From: Peronospora farinosa
Lineage: Eukaryota; Oomycota; Peronosporomycetes; Peronosporales; Peronosporaceae
Assembly: GCA_947646735.1 (NCBI GenBank)
Contig: CANTFK010000909.1
Location: 149,994-213,993 of the forward strand
Direction of reading: 5' to 3'
Length of the DNA: 64,000 bases
The notes beneath the pieces are model-generated. The model saw only the letters and a program-made list of their open reading frames with translations, searched no databases and was not told where the DNA came from. Positions 1-11,188 of this stretch are shown piece after piece (positions within the stretch are counted from its first letter, which is position 1; the number at the start of each line of letters is the position of its first letter). Position numbers and translations under genes: made by a program.

Positions 1-401
1 TGAGATGAAGGCTGTGAATGAGGAACGTATTCACCAAGCACCACTGGCGTATCAGTGCTATAGGTAGGTGTACTCCAAGAAGGTACCGTCGACGTCGATT
101 GGGGATTACGAGGGGGTAGAAGCTGTTGGGAGTAGTATCCAGTCGAAGGTGTCAAGTTGTTAAGCTGTCGTAGTGGCAAGTGGCTATGACCATAGTAACT
201 CGTGCTCCCTGACTGGTCCAACGTGAAGCTACGTAGAGGTTGCAATGTCGTCGTCGTAGCATCCGTTGGATTCGTTGCAGTGCTTGTAGGCGACGCCCAT
301 TGTTCTTCCAAACGCATTCGGTCTTCCGGTGCTTTGAGTTGCGTAAGGAAGCTTGAAAAGTGCCCATCGGTCGAAGTGTTGTGCTCTGTCGTAGGTATCA
401 T
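1..401 (-). CDS. Ser/Thr/Pro-rich protein, N-terminal part, runs off left edge
   Basis: An uninterrupted minus-strand reading frame starts at an ATG at 401 and stays open to the window edge (133 codons). The translation is rich in Ser, Thr, Pro, Gln and Tyr and includes the run PTSTATNPTDATTTTLQPLR. No domain or signal peptide is visible, so the function cannot be named. Composition resembles the low-complexity N-terminal half of oomycete regulatory proteins, such as the helix-turn-helix proteins at 12-15 kb, but that is only an impression. The start is the first ATG in frame; the frame continues upstream without an ATG, so an upstream exon is possible. Overlapping minus-strand frames in the same region look like shadows. 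Confidence 0.4.
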   Translation of the reverse strand, partial: MIPTTEHNTSTDGHFSSFLTQLKAPEDRMRLEEQWASPTSTATNPTDATTTTLQPLRSFTLDQSGSTSYYGHSHLPLRQLNNLTPSTGYYSQQLLPPRNPQSTSTVPSWSTPTYSTDTPVVLGEYVPHSQPSS

Positions 402-3253
402 CGAAAGAAGAAGGAGAAGAAGAAGGACGAGGACGTGGTTTGTAAGCAAAACTGCTTCGGCCGAGTGAAATCGGAAAGTGGTGATTCGAATGCTCACTGA
501 AAAGCCGAGCCGAGCTCTGAGCTCTGAGCTGAGCTGAAGCTGTTGAGTTGTCTGCTGTAAAGACCAGAGGCAGCTTGGTCAAAGAGGATTTGAACTTTGG
601 ACGTGCAGACTTGGCTAAGATGCAAGACATACGGTCGGTATGTGAGTAGCACAAGAAACCAGTTGGCGACCAAGCACACGGCCTAATCGTAAAGGAAGTT
701 CATTCGAGGAGAAAGACCAAGCAGGTTTGGCACTGCCCCGTTTTTCAAAAGCTTGCACGTTTTTGGCCCGACAACAAGACAGCGGAGACTGTGGTCGAGC
801 GACCGGGTGATCCACACGACCCTACGTCAGAACGAGCTTGAGATTACGAGGACCTCAGGTGTCTCAACATGGAAAGATTCGTCAGGTAGTAAGTAGTGAG
901 ACTCTACACGTGACCGAACTGATTATAGGGTCAGTTTGGTTCGTAGCTTTGTCTTCGCGTAGGCTCCTGGTGACGATACCTGCCTGGATTCAAACACCGT
1001 GACGACAATGAAGTGCCCCAGCGAGAAGTTCTTAGACAAGTGACGCTAAAACTTGCTCGACTAAATCTTGCAAGCACGTACGTCAGCTTCACACCATGAC
1101 CTTGTCAAGCATGTCCCTAGTTCAAAAGCTTGGAAGGTCTTTTGAACGCAGTTTTGACATGCGACGGAGGCCCAGCTCTTTGAACAAAAGGTGTGGGGCG
1201 GACCACGTTTGCGGTGTTCTCCTCCCCCCGAAATGTGCGACGTAACCAAACAGCAGCGATTAACACATGCTCGAATGAAGGAGATTGGAGTTTGTGTGGC
1301 TTACCAGCGCCATGAACATAAGGGGCTGCTGAAGAGAGAAGACAAGATGAGACTACTGTGTGTGTGTGTGCACTGACTTGGCTAACCGATCTGTTGTTTG
1401 TCCATCCGAGCGAGAACAAGTACGGCAGCTGAGGTAGCGTTCAGACGCTTTTGTTTTTCATGAGACACTAGGTGCTTGATTAGCTGGATCACTTGGCTCT
1501 TGTTTTTGAGCGGAGCACGTGCACAATCGACAGTAGAGATCAAGGGTGAAAGCTACTGTCCTTCTACATTCAACAATGGGACGTCATGTTGACGCTTACC
1601 CGGCATTGCCATGCGCTACTCTGCACATCTGAACATCCCTGATCGCCTATCCGATTGGGAACGAGCCAGATGAGGAGGGCGTAGGAAGATCCGCAAAGGA
1701 TGGTTCGAGTCTCTTTCTCTCTCTCTCTCTCAGCTTGTGGCGACCGTCGCACCGAGAGGCAGCACTAATGGTGCAGCGAAAAATAACACCCACTCGAAGA
1801 GACAAGATGTGTGCTCATAGAGCTACAGTACGTTGCATCGGCGTTTGAAGTCATTCACATGACTTCCAAGCTGCAAACCGTGCCATCATCGCCATGCGTA
1901 GAAGTATCCTTTGCACATCGTCTTTCAACTCCGACGACGTCAATACCATGTTTTTCCTGCATGTAGCAAGCGTCATGGCCACTTGTGTTCAACAACTAGA
2001 TCTGATCGTAGGTATGGATTCTGTCGTAGATCGTCGAGGCAGTGGTCGTAGATGTGTCTTTCGCAGATAAACTTGAGATCAGCAGGTTCATGCACAGGGA
2101 GTTTTGTTGATGCCGACTACCTTTTTATTGAGACGAAGTAATGCCCGTTCGGTGCGTGAGTAGTGGGAATGTGACATGCAAGTGCGTTGAGACGTGCTGT
2201 CAAATCGATGGTTCCATGAAGCTCCAGGTCACGACAAACATGAGATTTTCCATGCCGTCGACATCCCTCATGTTTGTATTACGAGCGCGTTTCGAGCTTT
2301 CAAAGTCTAGTGAATGAATATCCTTTGCACGACAAGTACTTGGAAGTAAGTAGCTCTAGCTCCTCCATGTCGACACCGAGTTTATCTTAGTCGATGCGTG
2401 ACCGTCGAAAGGATAGACCATCTCTTGTCGATAGTACGTCGCCTACCGTCACATTGAAACCAAGGAGCACCGCTCAAGAGACATCCTCTGATTTGAATTG
2501 TAGTGGGCTTTTGAGCATCTACGATAAAGCTGCTACCCAGAACTTGTCACCAGTAGCAAAATACGACGGGAAACCTCTATCTGATCACCTGGCACGTACT
2601 GAAGCTCATGTAGGTCTCAAGATGTACTCACAATGGTGAAGTTGATTGATGGTTGAGGAATTCAAAAACAAGTGATGGAGGGCTTGATACCTCTTTCTTG
2701 TCCTCATGATCATGTGCCTATGTGCTTTCAAGTACAAGCTACAGAGTAGCTATCCATCAGTTAAATCTGTAGGCGACATGGACTCGACATGCAAGAGGTA
2801 TCTGGTCTGCACCGAGCAATACGAAAGACTCCTCTATATCCTTTGGGACGGCGTGGTGAATCGCTTACTCCGTTTGCATAACCACGCTCTGGATGTAGCA
2901 GAACAGGAGCACCCATGAGCAGAAGAGTGCGTCCACGGAGCAAGAGGTCGTGCAAGTCAAACAAGTCCTTCTTTGCCCAACTCCGAGCGAATCTTCGAAA
3001 CCGAGTCGAATCGAAAGGGTGCAAGAATTGTCAACTAAGCTATTCAACAGCGTGCGTAGAAGTACGTATGATCAATGCTACAGACCAAGTCGAGAGGATC
3101 AGGAGGGTGTATAATAAACAAACTTGTTTGACAGTTACCATAATCCATTGAGCTAGACATGACGAACATCTCTCGCGACGAACCGCACCACTACTCATTC
3201 CCATAACGATCAACATGATGGTCTTCACTCGTACGACATGATGGGGGGGGGGG
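402..3253. other. Gene-poor stretch
   Basis: No convincing gene is seen. It holds only short unrelated ORFs of up to about 140 codons on both strands. Simple repeats are present: a GAA-rich purine run at about 407-435, (TG)n at 1357-1370, (CT)n at about 1711-1731, and a run of 11 G at 3243-3253 that directly abuts the stop codon of the minus-strand protease gene. Confidence 0.5.
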
Positions 3254-6200
3254 TTAGTACGCCGTGTCTCGAATGATAGGTTCCTTCTTTCTAGCGCTTT
3301 TCGTTCTCGTTCTCGTTCTCGCAGGACGGTCACTACGATCACTACGATCGTTACTGTCATTCCGTCTCCTCTCACTTCGTTTATAGTCCAGATCGCTGCT
3401 ATCACTGCGCTTCTTTTCCAGTCTACGGTCACTTCCATCTTGGTACTCTCGATTGCGACGCGATGTTTTCTGTGAAGGAGTAGCTGGCGTCTGCAATGCC
3501 ACTGCAGCAGCGCGACGACCACTCTTTTGTGCTGAAGTTGGTTCAATGGAGTCTCCAGAACGACGACTAGGCACACACTTAGCAGCAGCTGAAGGATCAA
3601 AATCACCAACGGGACGGCGACTTGGTTCACGCAAAACTCCTGCAGATGGGTCGTATGCGCAGCGTCTGCTACTCAGAGGTTCTAGAGCAGAACTCCGAAT
3701 GCCTCCTGCCTTGACATTGTAGTAGTTTGGATGAATGAACGGGACACTCACGCGTTCATCGATTGCCCGCTTGTACTGATCCCCATGACTTCGTTTCGTT
3801 CTTCCTCCAACAGCACTGGCAAGCGCATTCGCCTTGAGATTGTCAGTCTTGACGCGCATACGCCAAATCAACGCAACGACAAAGAGCAGAACCAAAACGC
3901 AAACGATGATTGCACCGATCATGATCCATGGCTGCCAAAACGCCGCATCTTCTGCGCTAGACGACACCATGGAAGTTGAAGACGGAATCGAAGACGCCAC
4001 AATGGAAAACTTCTGACCAGTGGTGGTAGCGTTTTCACCGGCTTTGACGCTGTGGCCACTTACAACAGCCTGGACGTAGATGTTTCCGTCCTTGACAACC
4101 CTGCCGGCCTTTGTGACAGCAAGAAAAACGTCGTCGTAGGACACTTCTACCATTTCCACGTTGTTCACCGAGTCACGAGCGCCATTACCAGATAACGGGT
4201 AAAACAATGCTGTCGTATTTGCAACCTTCAAGGTCAAGTCGAGGTCATTTTGCAGTGCAAGTTTGCTTCCCACTGATGCAGGTGGATCTGTCCACACAAG
4301 TGTCACGCGCAGATTGACACCGGCTGTAAGCATGAAGTGGAATGTAACTTCGCTGCCTTCGACTACGCTGGGCTCGGAACCATCCGAGGAATTTGGAAAG
4401 AAGTAGATGGTGTTGCTGCTTGATGAAGACACCGATGAATCGCCGTTCGTGTCCAAGAAAGACACTAGATTGAGCATTGTCGGCTTTCCGTAGCCTTGAT
4501 TGAAGTCAGGGTAAGACTTGAGCGGCTTTGCAGCAGCTTCTAACGCCACACACGATGTGACACCAGTGCCAGGCTGGACCAGACGTCGAGACATTGCCTC
4601 GCTACTGTGAAGCAGTAGTGCCTTGATCAATGATGCCGGTATCGTATCCATGCCAAACGTAGGGTCAGGCACGCCGTTCTTCCACCAGCCATCACGCAGC
4701 CACTCGTAGATTAACACGGCCATACCAGCAATGACTGGCGTGGACTGCGACGTTCCCTGTAGCGGACATACAGCCGAAGACTTGGTCGTCGAGCCTGGCT
4801 TTTCGGATTGCGACGAGATGATCGTCATACCGGGCGCAACCAGATCAGGCTTCTGTCGTCCATCCAGAGTTGGTCCGATGGATGAGAACGACGCAACGGT
4901 GTTTTCATTCAACACTGTTTGACACGGTGTAGCCACGAATGAAGCCACTGAATTGAGACTCGCACCAACCGAAACAACGTTTTTCGCCCCTGACGGACTG
5001 CTGATAGTGTGTGAGCCTTTTTCACCGCTGTTGCCTGCTGCTACAATAATGAGAATCTCCGGGTTGTTGTAAATGTATTCATCCACCTGCTCGGTCTGCG
5101 TGTTGTAGTCGTTGGCTCCTGTTCCCCATGAAAAGGAAAAGATCTTGGCACCCGTGTCAACTTGGGCCTTCATAAGGTTTGCCACCTCACCGGGTGTCTC
5201 CAGTGATACATCACAGCCACTATTTCCAGCGCACTTTGCGTCTTGCTTGCCAACGTCCATGAAGGCGATGCGTGCACTGGATGCAATGCCAAGATTACTG
5301 TTCATCTTGTTGTACGAACTACCTGCCAAAATACCTGATACATGTGTGCCGTGTCCACACGTCCCACCTTCAGCCTCATCCACGTTGTTTGCAAATGTCT
5401 GGTAGTAAACCACCTTGCGCGCAGTCATATCTTCTGCGTCGTACATCTTCCGTGATTCCTGGTCAAATTGATCGTGATCAATGTAAAGTCCTGTATCCGT
5501 TATACCTACAATAATGGAGCTACCCGTGATGTTGTGTTCCCGCATAATGTTAACACCCATCACATCTTGGACGTAGTCATCCAGTCGTCGGCTCGTGTGC
5601 TCCAGTTTCGTCTCATCCATATCGGTCTCCTCATCAAAATTCTGACGAAGCAGTCGCTGCTCAATGGCAGGCGTCTTCAACGCTTGCAGTGAACTTGTGG
5701 TAACTACCTGTTGCAAATCGACCCACTCCACCGCTTCGTCATCTAGCACAATCGCCAGTGCCAGAGTCCACGTGTGATAATCATCCACCGCTGCCTGCAC
5801 CAAGACACCTCCAGTCTCTGCTGTCGAGCTCTTCATCGTAATCAAATTCTGAATCCCCGTCGCCTTTGTCACACGGGTAGATAACCTCGTCAGTGCCTGT
5901 GCAGTGATTACGACGTTGGCCAACTTGATTTCAAGTGCCGGTCCTTCCTTTGACTTGGTCGAATCTCGAGAAAGAGCGTACGAACTCTTTGCAAATGGCA
6001 TAAGCTTGAGAATCGCTGGCAAGACCGTGACACTTTCGACACATGGTAACGCAAGAATATCATCTCCCATGAGTGCACTCACATGGACCAACATGACGGT
6101 AGCTTTTACATTCTCCTGATCACTTCTCGTCAAAAAAGGAGTATGGCTCTCACTCGTCACGGGCCAAAGCTGTTTAATCTTCTTAAGACAGGCCAATTCA

Positions 6201-6823
6201 TCATTCTCACTCGAGTGTAATTTGATCAACGTGGGTTTGATTTCCATAGTATCAGTTTCATCTTCCAACTCGGTCGATAAATTCTCGAGCAACTCTTTCT
6301 GTAAAAACTGCAATTGACACGCATCCGACGTCGCATTTTCACCCGACAACATGGCATCATAAGCCCTGGAAAAAGCATGATAAAAGTCCGCAAACTCATC
6401 CTTCTCAGGATCTCCAATACTAAGTGTCACGTCCTTGACATTCAAACAGGAAATAAAACTAATGACCGTCACGGCTTTTCCATCGTCACTTGCGCCATGA
6501 ACATCCCCAACCATTGGTGCTTGAGACAAGAAATGAGTATCTGTAAAGGTAAAATCCCGTCCTAATCGTCGACTTTTGCTTGTACGAGTCCTGAACGTAT
6601 TGCTATCAGTAAGAAAAGAACCACAAGTGGTTGCAAGACATTCCGATTGGGCACGTAAATGACGATAAACCTGAGCAACATGGACTGGACTACAGTGATA
6701 AGTACAAAAAGCTTCTTGCGATACAAATTGCAAGCCTCGGGCATCACGATATGGACTTGCTCCTATTTCATACTGGTTAATTGCTACGAGTAATAGACAT
6801 AGAGAGAGAAAGAATAGACACAT
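3254..6823 (-). CDS. Subtilisin-like serine protease (S8) with C-terminal transmembrane anchor
   Basis: 1189-residue secretory serine protease. A hydrophobic signal peptide lies at about residues 1-22. The peptidase S8 catalytic domain covers about 430-790, with the triad in consensus context: Asp443 in ITDTG, His491 in CGHGTHVSG and Ser692 in GTSQSTP; the oxyanion Asn598 is in AAGNSG. An N-terminal region of about 400 residues probably contains the propeptide. A beta-rich domain (about 810-945) follows, then one transmembrane helix (about 966-988, AIIVCVLVLLFVVALIW) and a basic Arg/Ser/Asp-rich tail of about 200 residues. The predicted topology puts the protease outside the cell or in the lumen and the tail in the cytosol. 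The gene is intronless and diverges from the CCA transferase about 0.5 kb away. Membrane anchoring is unusual for a family that is mostly secreted or soluble. The substrate is unknown. Confidence 0.93.
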   Translation of the reverse strand: MCLFFLSLCLLLVAINQYEIGASPYRDARGLQFVSQEAFCTYHCSPVHVAQVYRHLRAQSECLATTCGSFLTDSNTFRTRTSKSRRLGRDFTFTDTHFLSQAPMVGDVHGASDDGKAVTVISFISCLNVKDVTLSIGDPEKDEFADFYHAFSRAYDAMLSGENATSDACQLQFLQKELLENLSTELEDETDTMEIKPTLIKLHSSENDELACLKKIKQLWPVTSESHTPFLTRSDQENVKATVMLVHVSALMGDDILALPCVESVTVLPAILKLMPFAKSSYALSRDSTKSKEGPALEIKLANVVITAQALTRLSTRVTKATGIQNLITMKSSTAETGGVLVQAAVDDYHTWTLALAIVLDDEAVEWVDLQQVVTTSSLQALKTPAIEQRLLRQNFDEETDMDETKLEHTSRRLDDYVQDVMGVNIMREHNITGSSIIVGITDTGLYIDHDQFDQESRKMYDAEDMTARKVVYYQTFANNVDEAEGGTCGHGTHVSGILAGSSYNKMNSNLGIASSARIAFMDVGKQDAKCAGNSGCDVSLETPGEVANLMKAQVDTGAKIFSFSWGTGANDYNTQTEQVDEYIYNNPEILIIVAAGNSGEKGSHTISSPSGAKNVVSVGASLNSVASFVATPCQTVLNENTVASFSSIGPTLDGRQKPDLVAPGMTIISSQSEKPGSTTKSSAVCPLQGTSQSTPVIAGMAVLIYEWLRDGWWKNGVPDPTFGMDTIPASLIKALLLHSSEAMSRRLVQPGTGVTSCVALEAAAKPLKSYPDFNQGYGKPTMLNLVSFLDTNGDSSVSSSSSNTIYFFPNSSDGSEPSVVEGSEVTFHFMLTAGVNLRVTLVWTDPPASVGSKLALQNDLDLTLKVANTTALFYPLSGNGARDSVNNVEMVEVSYDDVFLAVTKAGRVVKDGNIYVQAVVSGHSVKAGENATTTGQKFSIVASSIPSSTSMVSSSAEDAAFWQPWIMIGAIIVCVLVLLFVVALIWRMRVKTDNLKANALASAVGGRTKRSHGDQYKRAIDERVSVPFIHPNYYNVKAGGIRSSALEPLSSRRCAYDPSAGVLREPSRRPVGDFDPSAAAKCVPSRRSGDSIEPTSAQKSGRRAAAVALQTPATPSQKTSRRNREYQDGSDRRLEKKRSDSSDLDYKRSERRRNDSNDRSDRSDRPARTRTRTKSARKKEPIIRDTAY

Positions 6824-7352
6824 GCCGGAACTCCGGGCCTAAAATCTCTATGCGGCATAATGGGACGTAGGACACGAGACGAGCAGAAAGGACGGGGACG
6901 ACCCGGCTTTGTTGCTTTCGTGTCCGCTGGGGAGACGCGGCTATGTACAATATGTCGTGTGGATGTGGGAACAGGGCTTGGAGGGACCTGTGGAAATGAA
7001 TATTTAGGATGAATGGAGGAGGATAGGAAAAGGGTGGGATGGAGACCTGGGAAATGTAATAGATGGGGAGGATCTATTAGAGTCTAACGAGTCAGTGTGG
7101 GTTGACCAATGAATGGACACCGTATGGCGTAGCAGATGGTATCAAGACTAAAAATTAGAGGTCTTTTTTGGTCGCAAGATTGTTCGTGCTTCGTACTTTA
7201 GAGGATTATGGGTCAAAGTGCCTAAAATTGGTCGTCTAAAATGGGTACTACAAATTGTACGACTTCCTATACGTATATGACTAAGTACGTCTCACTAAGT
7301 TCGTGTCGTGAAAACCACCCGTCTTAACAACTGTAGCACGGACGGATATTCG

Positions 7353-9185
7353 ATGCGTTCACTTCTAACGCGTCGTGTGCGTTTCTATCGACACTTGAGC
7401 CATTTTCCTATTGTGTCGAGAATCGCGAGCATCTCCTCTATCTCTTCATCTAATAACGGCAATGTACCGCTCTCTACAGCCTCCACCCTAAGCCAAAACC
7501 TGGTGTTAACATTGACACCTGCCGAAGATTCGCTTTTTTCGTTTCTCGAGTACATCCAGCGATTATATGCCCCTAAAACACAATTGCGAGTTGCTGGTGG
7601 ATGGGTTCGTGATAAACTTCGTGGTACTGAAAGTGAGGACATTGATATTGCACTGGACAACGTCATGGGTGCGAAATTCGCACAATTCATAACGACATTC
7701 CAGCGGGAACGGAAATTGCCTCCAAGTTCTGTTGGAGTTGTTAAAGCCAATTCGAACAAGTCCAAGCATTTAGAGGTGGCGACGGTGATGATTGAAGGGG
7801 CCGTGGTGGATCTCGTACATCTCCGAGCGGAGGAATATACTCAAGAGAGTCGAGTTCCAGACGTTAAGTTTGCAACTCCAGCAGATGATGCGAGTCGAAG
7901 AGATTTGACTATCAATGCATTGTTTTATAACTTGCATACGAAACAAGTGGAAGATTTTACGGGGAGAGGAGTGCAGGATTTGAAAGAGGGGATCATTCGT
8001 ACACCGAGAGACCCAGTGCAGACTTTTCTGGACGATCCGTTACGGGTATTAAGAGCTCTGCGATTTGTATGTGAGTTTCAATTTACGCTCGATCCGGCGC
8101 TAGAGAGGGCTGTGCTTGAACAGAGAGAGATCGTAGATGCCATGAGAAGGAAAGTCAGTCGTGAGCGCATTGGAATTGAAGTGCGCAAGATGCTTTCGGG
8201 CAAGGATCCTGCACGTGCCTTCAGTCTATTGCGGAAGTTTGACCTGCTCGATTTGGTATTTAACGACACTGCTGGTAAGGTGGGCAAGGAAGAAGAAGCT
8301 GATAAAGTAGAAGACGATGGTTTCAAGTACTCGCCGCGCGAGTGGACCGAGTCAATCCAGACTCGTGCCTTTCACTATCTCAACTATCTACAGCACAGTC
8401 GTCTGGCGCTGGCGCAGTGCGAGATATCAAATGTAGAGTCAACAGCCGCCATCTTTGCGCCTCTCTTTCTGCGAAAACTACCCAATGTTACGCTTGATGG
8501 CTTCACGAGAGTGGGCCCACCTCTTCACAACGAGTTTCACGGGATTACTGAGCAAGAGATTATAGCTAGTTCGCTCGAGTTCCTTGACCGTCAGAAAAAA
8601 ATTGTCGCCGCACTTGACTCGACTGAAATTGTGGAAATGCTGAAAGTGCATGTGAAGTGGCCAAAACCAGCAGGAAAGCGTGTGGCCTTGATCATCGAAG
8701 CTATTGCCACATATCCCGAGCACGAGTCCAATGGTTTTGCATCATGGCACTTGTCAAAAGAAGACCACGAAAATTGCCACCACTATGAGGGTACAAATAT
8801 GAAGCACCGCGTGCAGCAGTTCATGTGGATGATGCAGTATCACTCGGTTCTTGCGCCTGCAATGACAATCTTAGTATCGGATTGCAGCTTTAATAAGCCG
8901 AGTGGGGAAGAAGTGGATCCAAAAGCACAAGAAGTGGCGCTCAAGGCATCTCTCGACCTGGCACATTCGTATACAAAGAGCGACCGAAAAGGTGACAAGG
9001 CGAGTCAATGTCGTCGCCTTGATGGCAAGACTGTGCGGACTTGTCTTGGTCCTGGCTCTAGTAGAAACATCGCTCAGGCTCTTCGGGTTTTGCACGTATG
9101 GGAAAAGGCCCATCCGAACGCAAGCATTGAGGACGAGCTGATGTTTCTAGATCGACTAGCGCCTCTGCTCGTTACGTTCATCTGA
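7353..9185 (+). CDS. CCA1: tRNA CCA-adding nucleotidyltransferase
   Basis: Adds CCA to tRNA 3' ends in the nucleus/cytosol and mitochondria. It is a class II poly(A) polymerase/CCA transferase: the nucleotidyltransferase head has the glycine motif RVAGGWVRDKLRG followed by the metal-binding pair in EDIDIAL (about residues 82-98), and the nucleotide-recognition region has RRDLTINALFYNL. The RNA-binding neck (DDPLRVLRALRF) and body domains follow. The frame is open from a GTG at 7308, but I chose the first ATG (7353), giving 610 residues. The resulting N-terminus (MRSLLTRRVRFYRHL) is Arg-rich and acid-free, as expected of a mitochondrial presequence, and a later Met could make a cytosolic form. 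Intronless. It lies between the divergent protease and the co-oriented uniporter gene. Confidence 0.93.
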   Translation: MRSLLTRRVRFYRHLSHFPIVSRIASISSISSSNNGNVPLSTASTLSQNLVLTLTPAEDSLFSFLEYIQRLYAPKTQLRVAGGWVRDKLRGTESEDIDIALDNVMGAKFAQFITTFQRERKLPPSSVGVVKANSNKSKHLEVATVMIEGAVVDLVHLRAEEYTQESRVPDVKFATPADDASRRDLTINALFYNLHTKQVEDFTGRGVQDLKEGIIRTPRDPVQTFLDDPLRVLRALRFVCEFQFTLDPALERAVLEQREIVDAMRRKVSRERIGIEVRKMLSGKDPARAFSLLRKFDLLDLVFNDTAGKVGKEEEADKVEDDGFKYSPREWTESIQTRAFHYLNYLQHSRLALAQCEISNVESTAAIFAPLFLRKLPNVTLDGFTRVGPPLHNEFHGITEQEIIASSLEFLDRQKKIVAALDSTEIVEMLKVHVKWPKPAGKRVALIIEAIATYPEHESNGFASWHLSKEDHENCHHYEGTNMKHRVQQFMWMMQYHSVLAPAMTILVSDCSFNKPSGEEVDPKAQEVALKASLDLAHSYTKSDRKGDKASQCRRLDGKTVRTCLGPGSSRNIAQALRVLHVWEKAHPNASIEDELMFLDRLAPLLVTFI

Positions 9186-9461
9186 TCCTAGAGGCTGTCC
9201 TGTCATAATAAATGTTAGCCAGCAACCAGTGTCCCTGTTGTCATAGATGGGAATAAACAATATTTTTTTCCTTAGAATAAAGCCAGTTTTTATTCAGAGT
9301 ATACTTTGTATAGATACAGGGGTTTAAAATAGAGTCCATCGTCCTCTCTATTTTATTTCACAACCTTATTCAAGTATACTTATCGTCGTATCTCCTGTAT
9401 ACTACTATCCGGACCAACAAAACCAATCGGAAAAATCGTCACTCTGTCTTTACTCCTCTCC

Positions 9462-10949
9462 ATGGCGTCGCTCTCTCTCCGGTCTCGGCTATGGCGCACG
9501 CCATGCATGCGCTTCCATGCACACGCCTTGCACTCAAGCTCAGGTCCTCTGCATCCATGTGCAGCGTGGCGTTCCCAGACGTCTTCATCTGACTCGACGG
9601 TGCCGCAATTAATCGTGCGAAATGCCGCAAAAACATCCGGATATTTGGATATTTTGTTGCCATTGCCAGGTGTAAAAGGCCTTACACGGTTAGGGTTACA
9701 AGACTCTACTGCCAGTGTCAAGGATTTAATTCAAGTGCTGAGACAGACTGATGCGTCACTGAAGACTGTAGAGGTGGCTACACTCGACAGCATTAAGTTC
9801 GCACGGACTGTGCGACTAGGGGAACTTACGTCGATGGATTTTTGTCTTCGACTAAATCATGTGAATGTCTTAGTAGAGAGTGACGCTGCGATGATCAATG
9901 ATCGGAGAGAGAGGGTGGAAACCGTTGCTTTTGCAACTGTCAAGGCGGAAATTGAGAAAGATCCACGACTTACTGTGAGTTGCACGAGTTTAATTTTCTG
10001 TTTTTTTGTGTATACAAAGTGGTAGGGGTGGGGGTATTCATTCTTTTTTTGTGGTTTTTTAGATGCCGCTGCAAGAATTTTACCGAATGTGTCACAATGC
10101 GGGCGCAGAAGAGGCAGTAGCAACCAAATGGTTACGAGAATTGCAACGTCGAAATGTAGTGGTGCATTTTGACCAGTCGAAAAATGTGCAATTGGAAAAT
10201 GCCGTGATTTTACGACCCTATGTAAGACTTTTTTGGAAATTTGAAAAGGACTTATTGCTGGATATTTTTTCAACTAATTCTGGATGTTTTTCAACTAATT
10301 TTGGATGTTTTTCAACTAATTTTGGATGTTTTGTATTTAGAGTTTGGAAAGTGTATTGACATTACAGAATGCATTAGACTCGGAGCTGTATAATATCAAG
10401 CATGACCGCCGTGTAAAAGAGAGTCAACTTGCTGCATTGAAAAGCTCCATGAAGAAATTGCAACAAGTGGCACATGACGTGCACGTGGCGGCGCACCGCA
10501 TGCCAAATGTACAAAAGTGGATGGGGCTCAGTGGCCTCACTGGTTTATATAGTGTACTACTGTACTACGTCTGGAATGTCTACTCGTGGGACGTTATGGA
10601 GCCAATAACGTACTTTATTGGCTTTACGGCAGTATTGGGTAACTCGTTTTACTCTAGTATTACGAAAAAGGTGCGTGTTGCAAAAAAATATCGTAGTTTT
10701 TGTAAACTGGATATTTTTGATTTTTGTAATGGCAATAATGATGTTTTTTTGTGTTTGATACAGGATCCGACATACAGCAACATATGGCAGAAACGATATG
10801 CCAAACGGGTGGAAGTGCTGAGTAAAAAGCGAAAATACAACCCCACGGAGCTCGTAGAGCTGAAAGCCCGCATTGTCGACCTTGAGAATGACATTATGCT
10901 ACTTTCGCAATGGGAAAAAGTCAATGTGGTTAAGCCGAACCAGCATTGA
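9462..10949 (+). CDS. MCU: Mitochondrial calcium uniporter pore subunit
   Basis: Pore-forming subunit of the inner-membrane Ca2+ uniporter. Four exons join in frame into 395 residues: 9462-9974, 10063-10221, 10341-10670 and 10764-10949, all with GT-AG introns. The N-terminus is Arg-rich and looks like a mitochondrial presequence. A coiled coil (about 226-270) precedes two transmembrane helices, and the loop between them carries the diagnostic selectivity filter WDVMEPIT (about 307-314, with the Asp and Glu that bind Ca2+), followed by YFIGFTAVLG. A second coiled coil sits at the C-terminus. Exon boundaries were placed by splice consensus and frame continuity. Intron 2 holds a 21-bp tandem repeat (see separate entry). 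No gatekeeper (MICU-like) gene is seen nearby. Confidence 0.92.
10267..10330 (+). repeat. 21-bp tandem repeat inside MCU intron 2
   Basis: About three copies of a 21-nt unit of the form TTTTTCAACTAATTNTGGAT fill the second half of the intron just before the acceptor. The units differ at one position (C versus T). Each contains ACTAAT, which resembles a branch site, so the array multiplies potential branch points. Confidence 0.8.
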
Positions 10950-11188
10950 CAACCGACTGATATTTTCTTCTTCAACAAGCAATGTTTCAGTGGGAAACGT
11001 ATTTGGCAACTTTTAAGTGAAACGAACGAAGCTTCAACTTCAAGTCTTGATAAAAATGCATTTTAAATCTGATAGAAACCTTTTCAACCAATCGTCATCG
11101 TATCGCTTAAATATCCACGAATTATTTGTCAGCTCGTTGAAAATTAACTTTTTTATCTACAAAACCGAGAAAGAAAGATCCAGTAAAT

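Noticed and set aside
229..654. 141-codon minus-strand ORF near the left edge
   Set aside because: It overlaps a longer, edge-crossing minus-strand frame with more coherent composition, and its own translation shows no domain.
2394..2639. 81-codon plus-strand ORF in the gene-poor left region
   Set aside because: No domain, no recognisable family, no supporting context.
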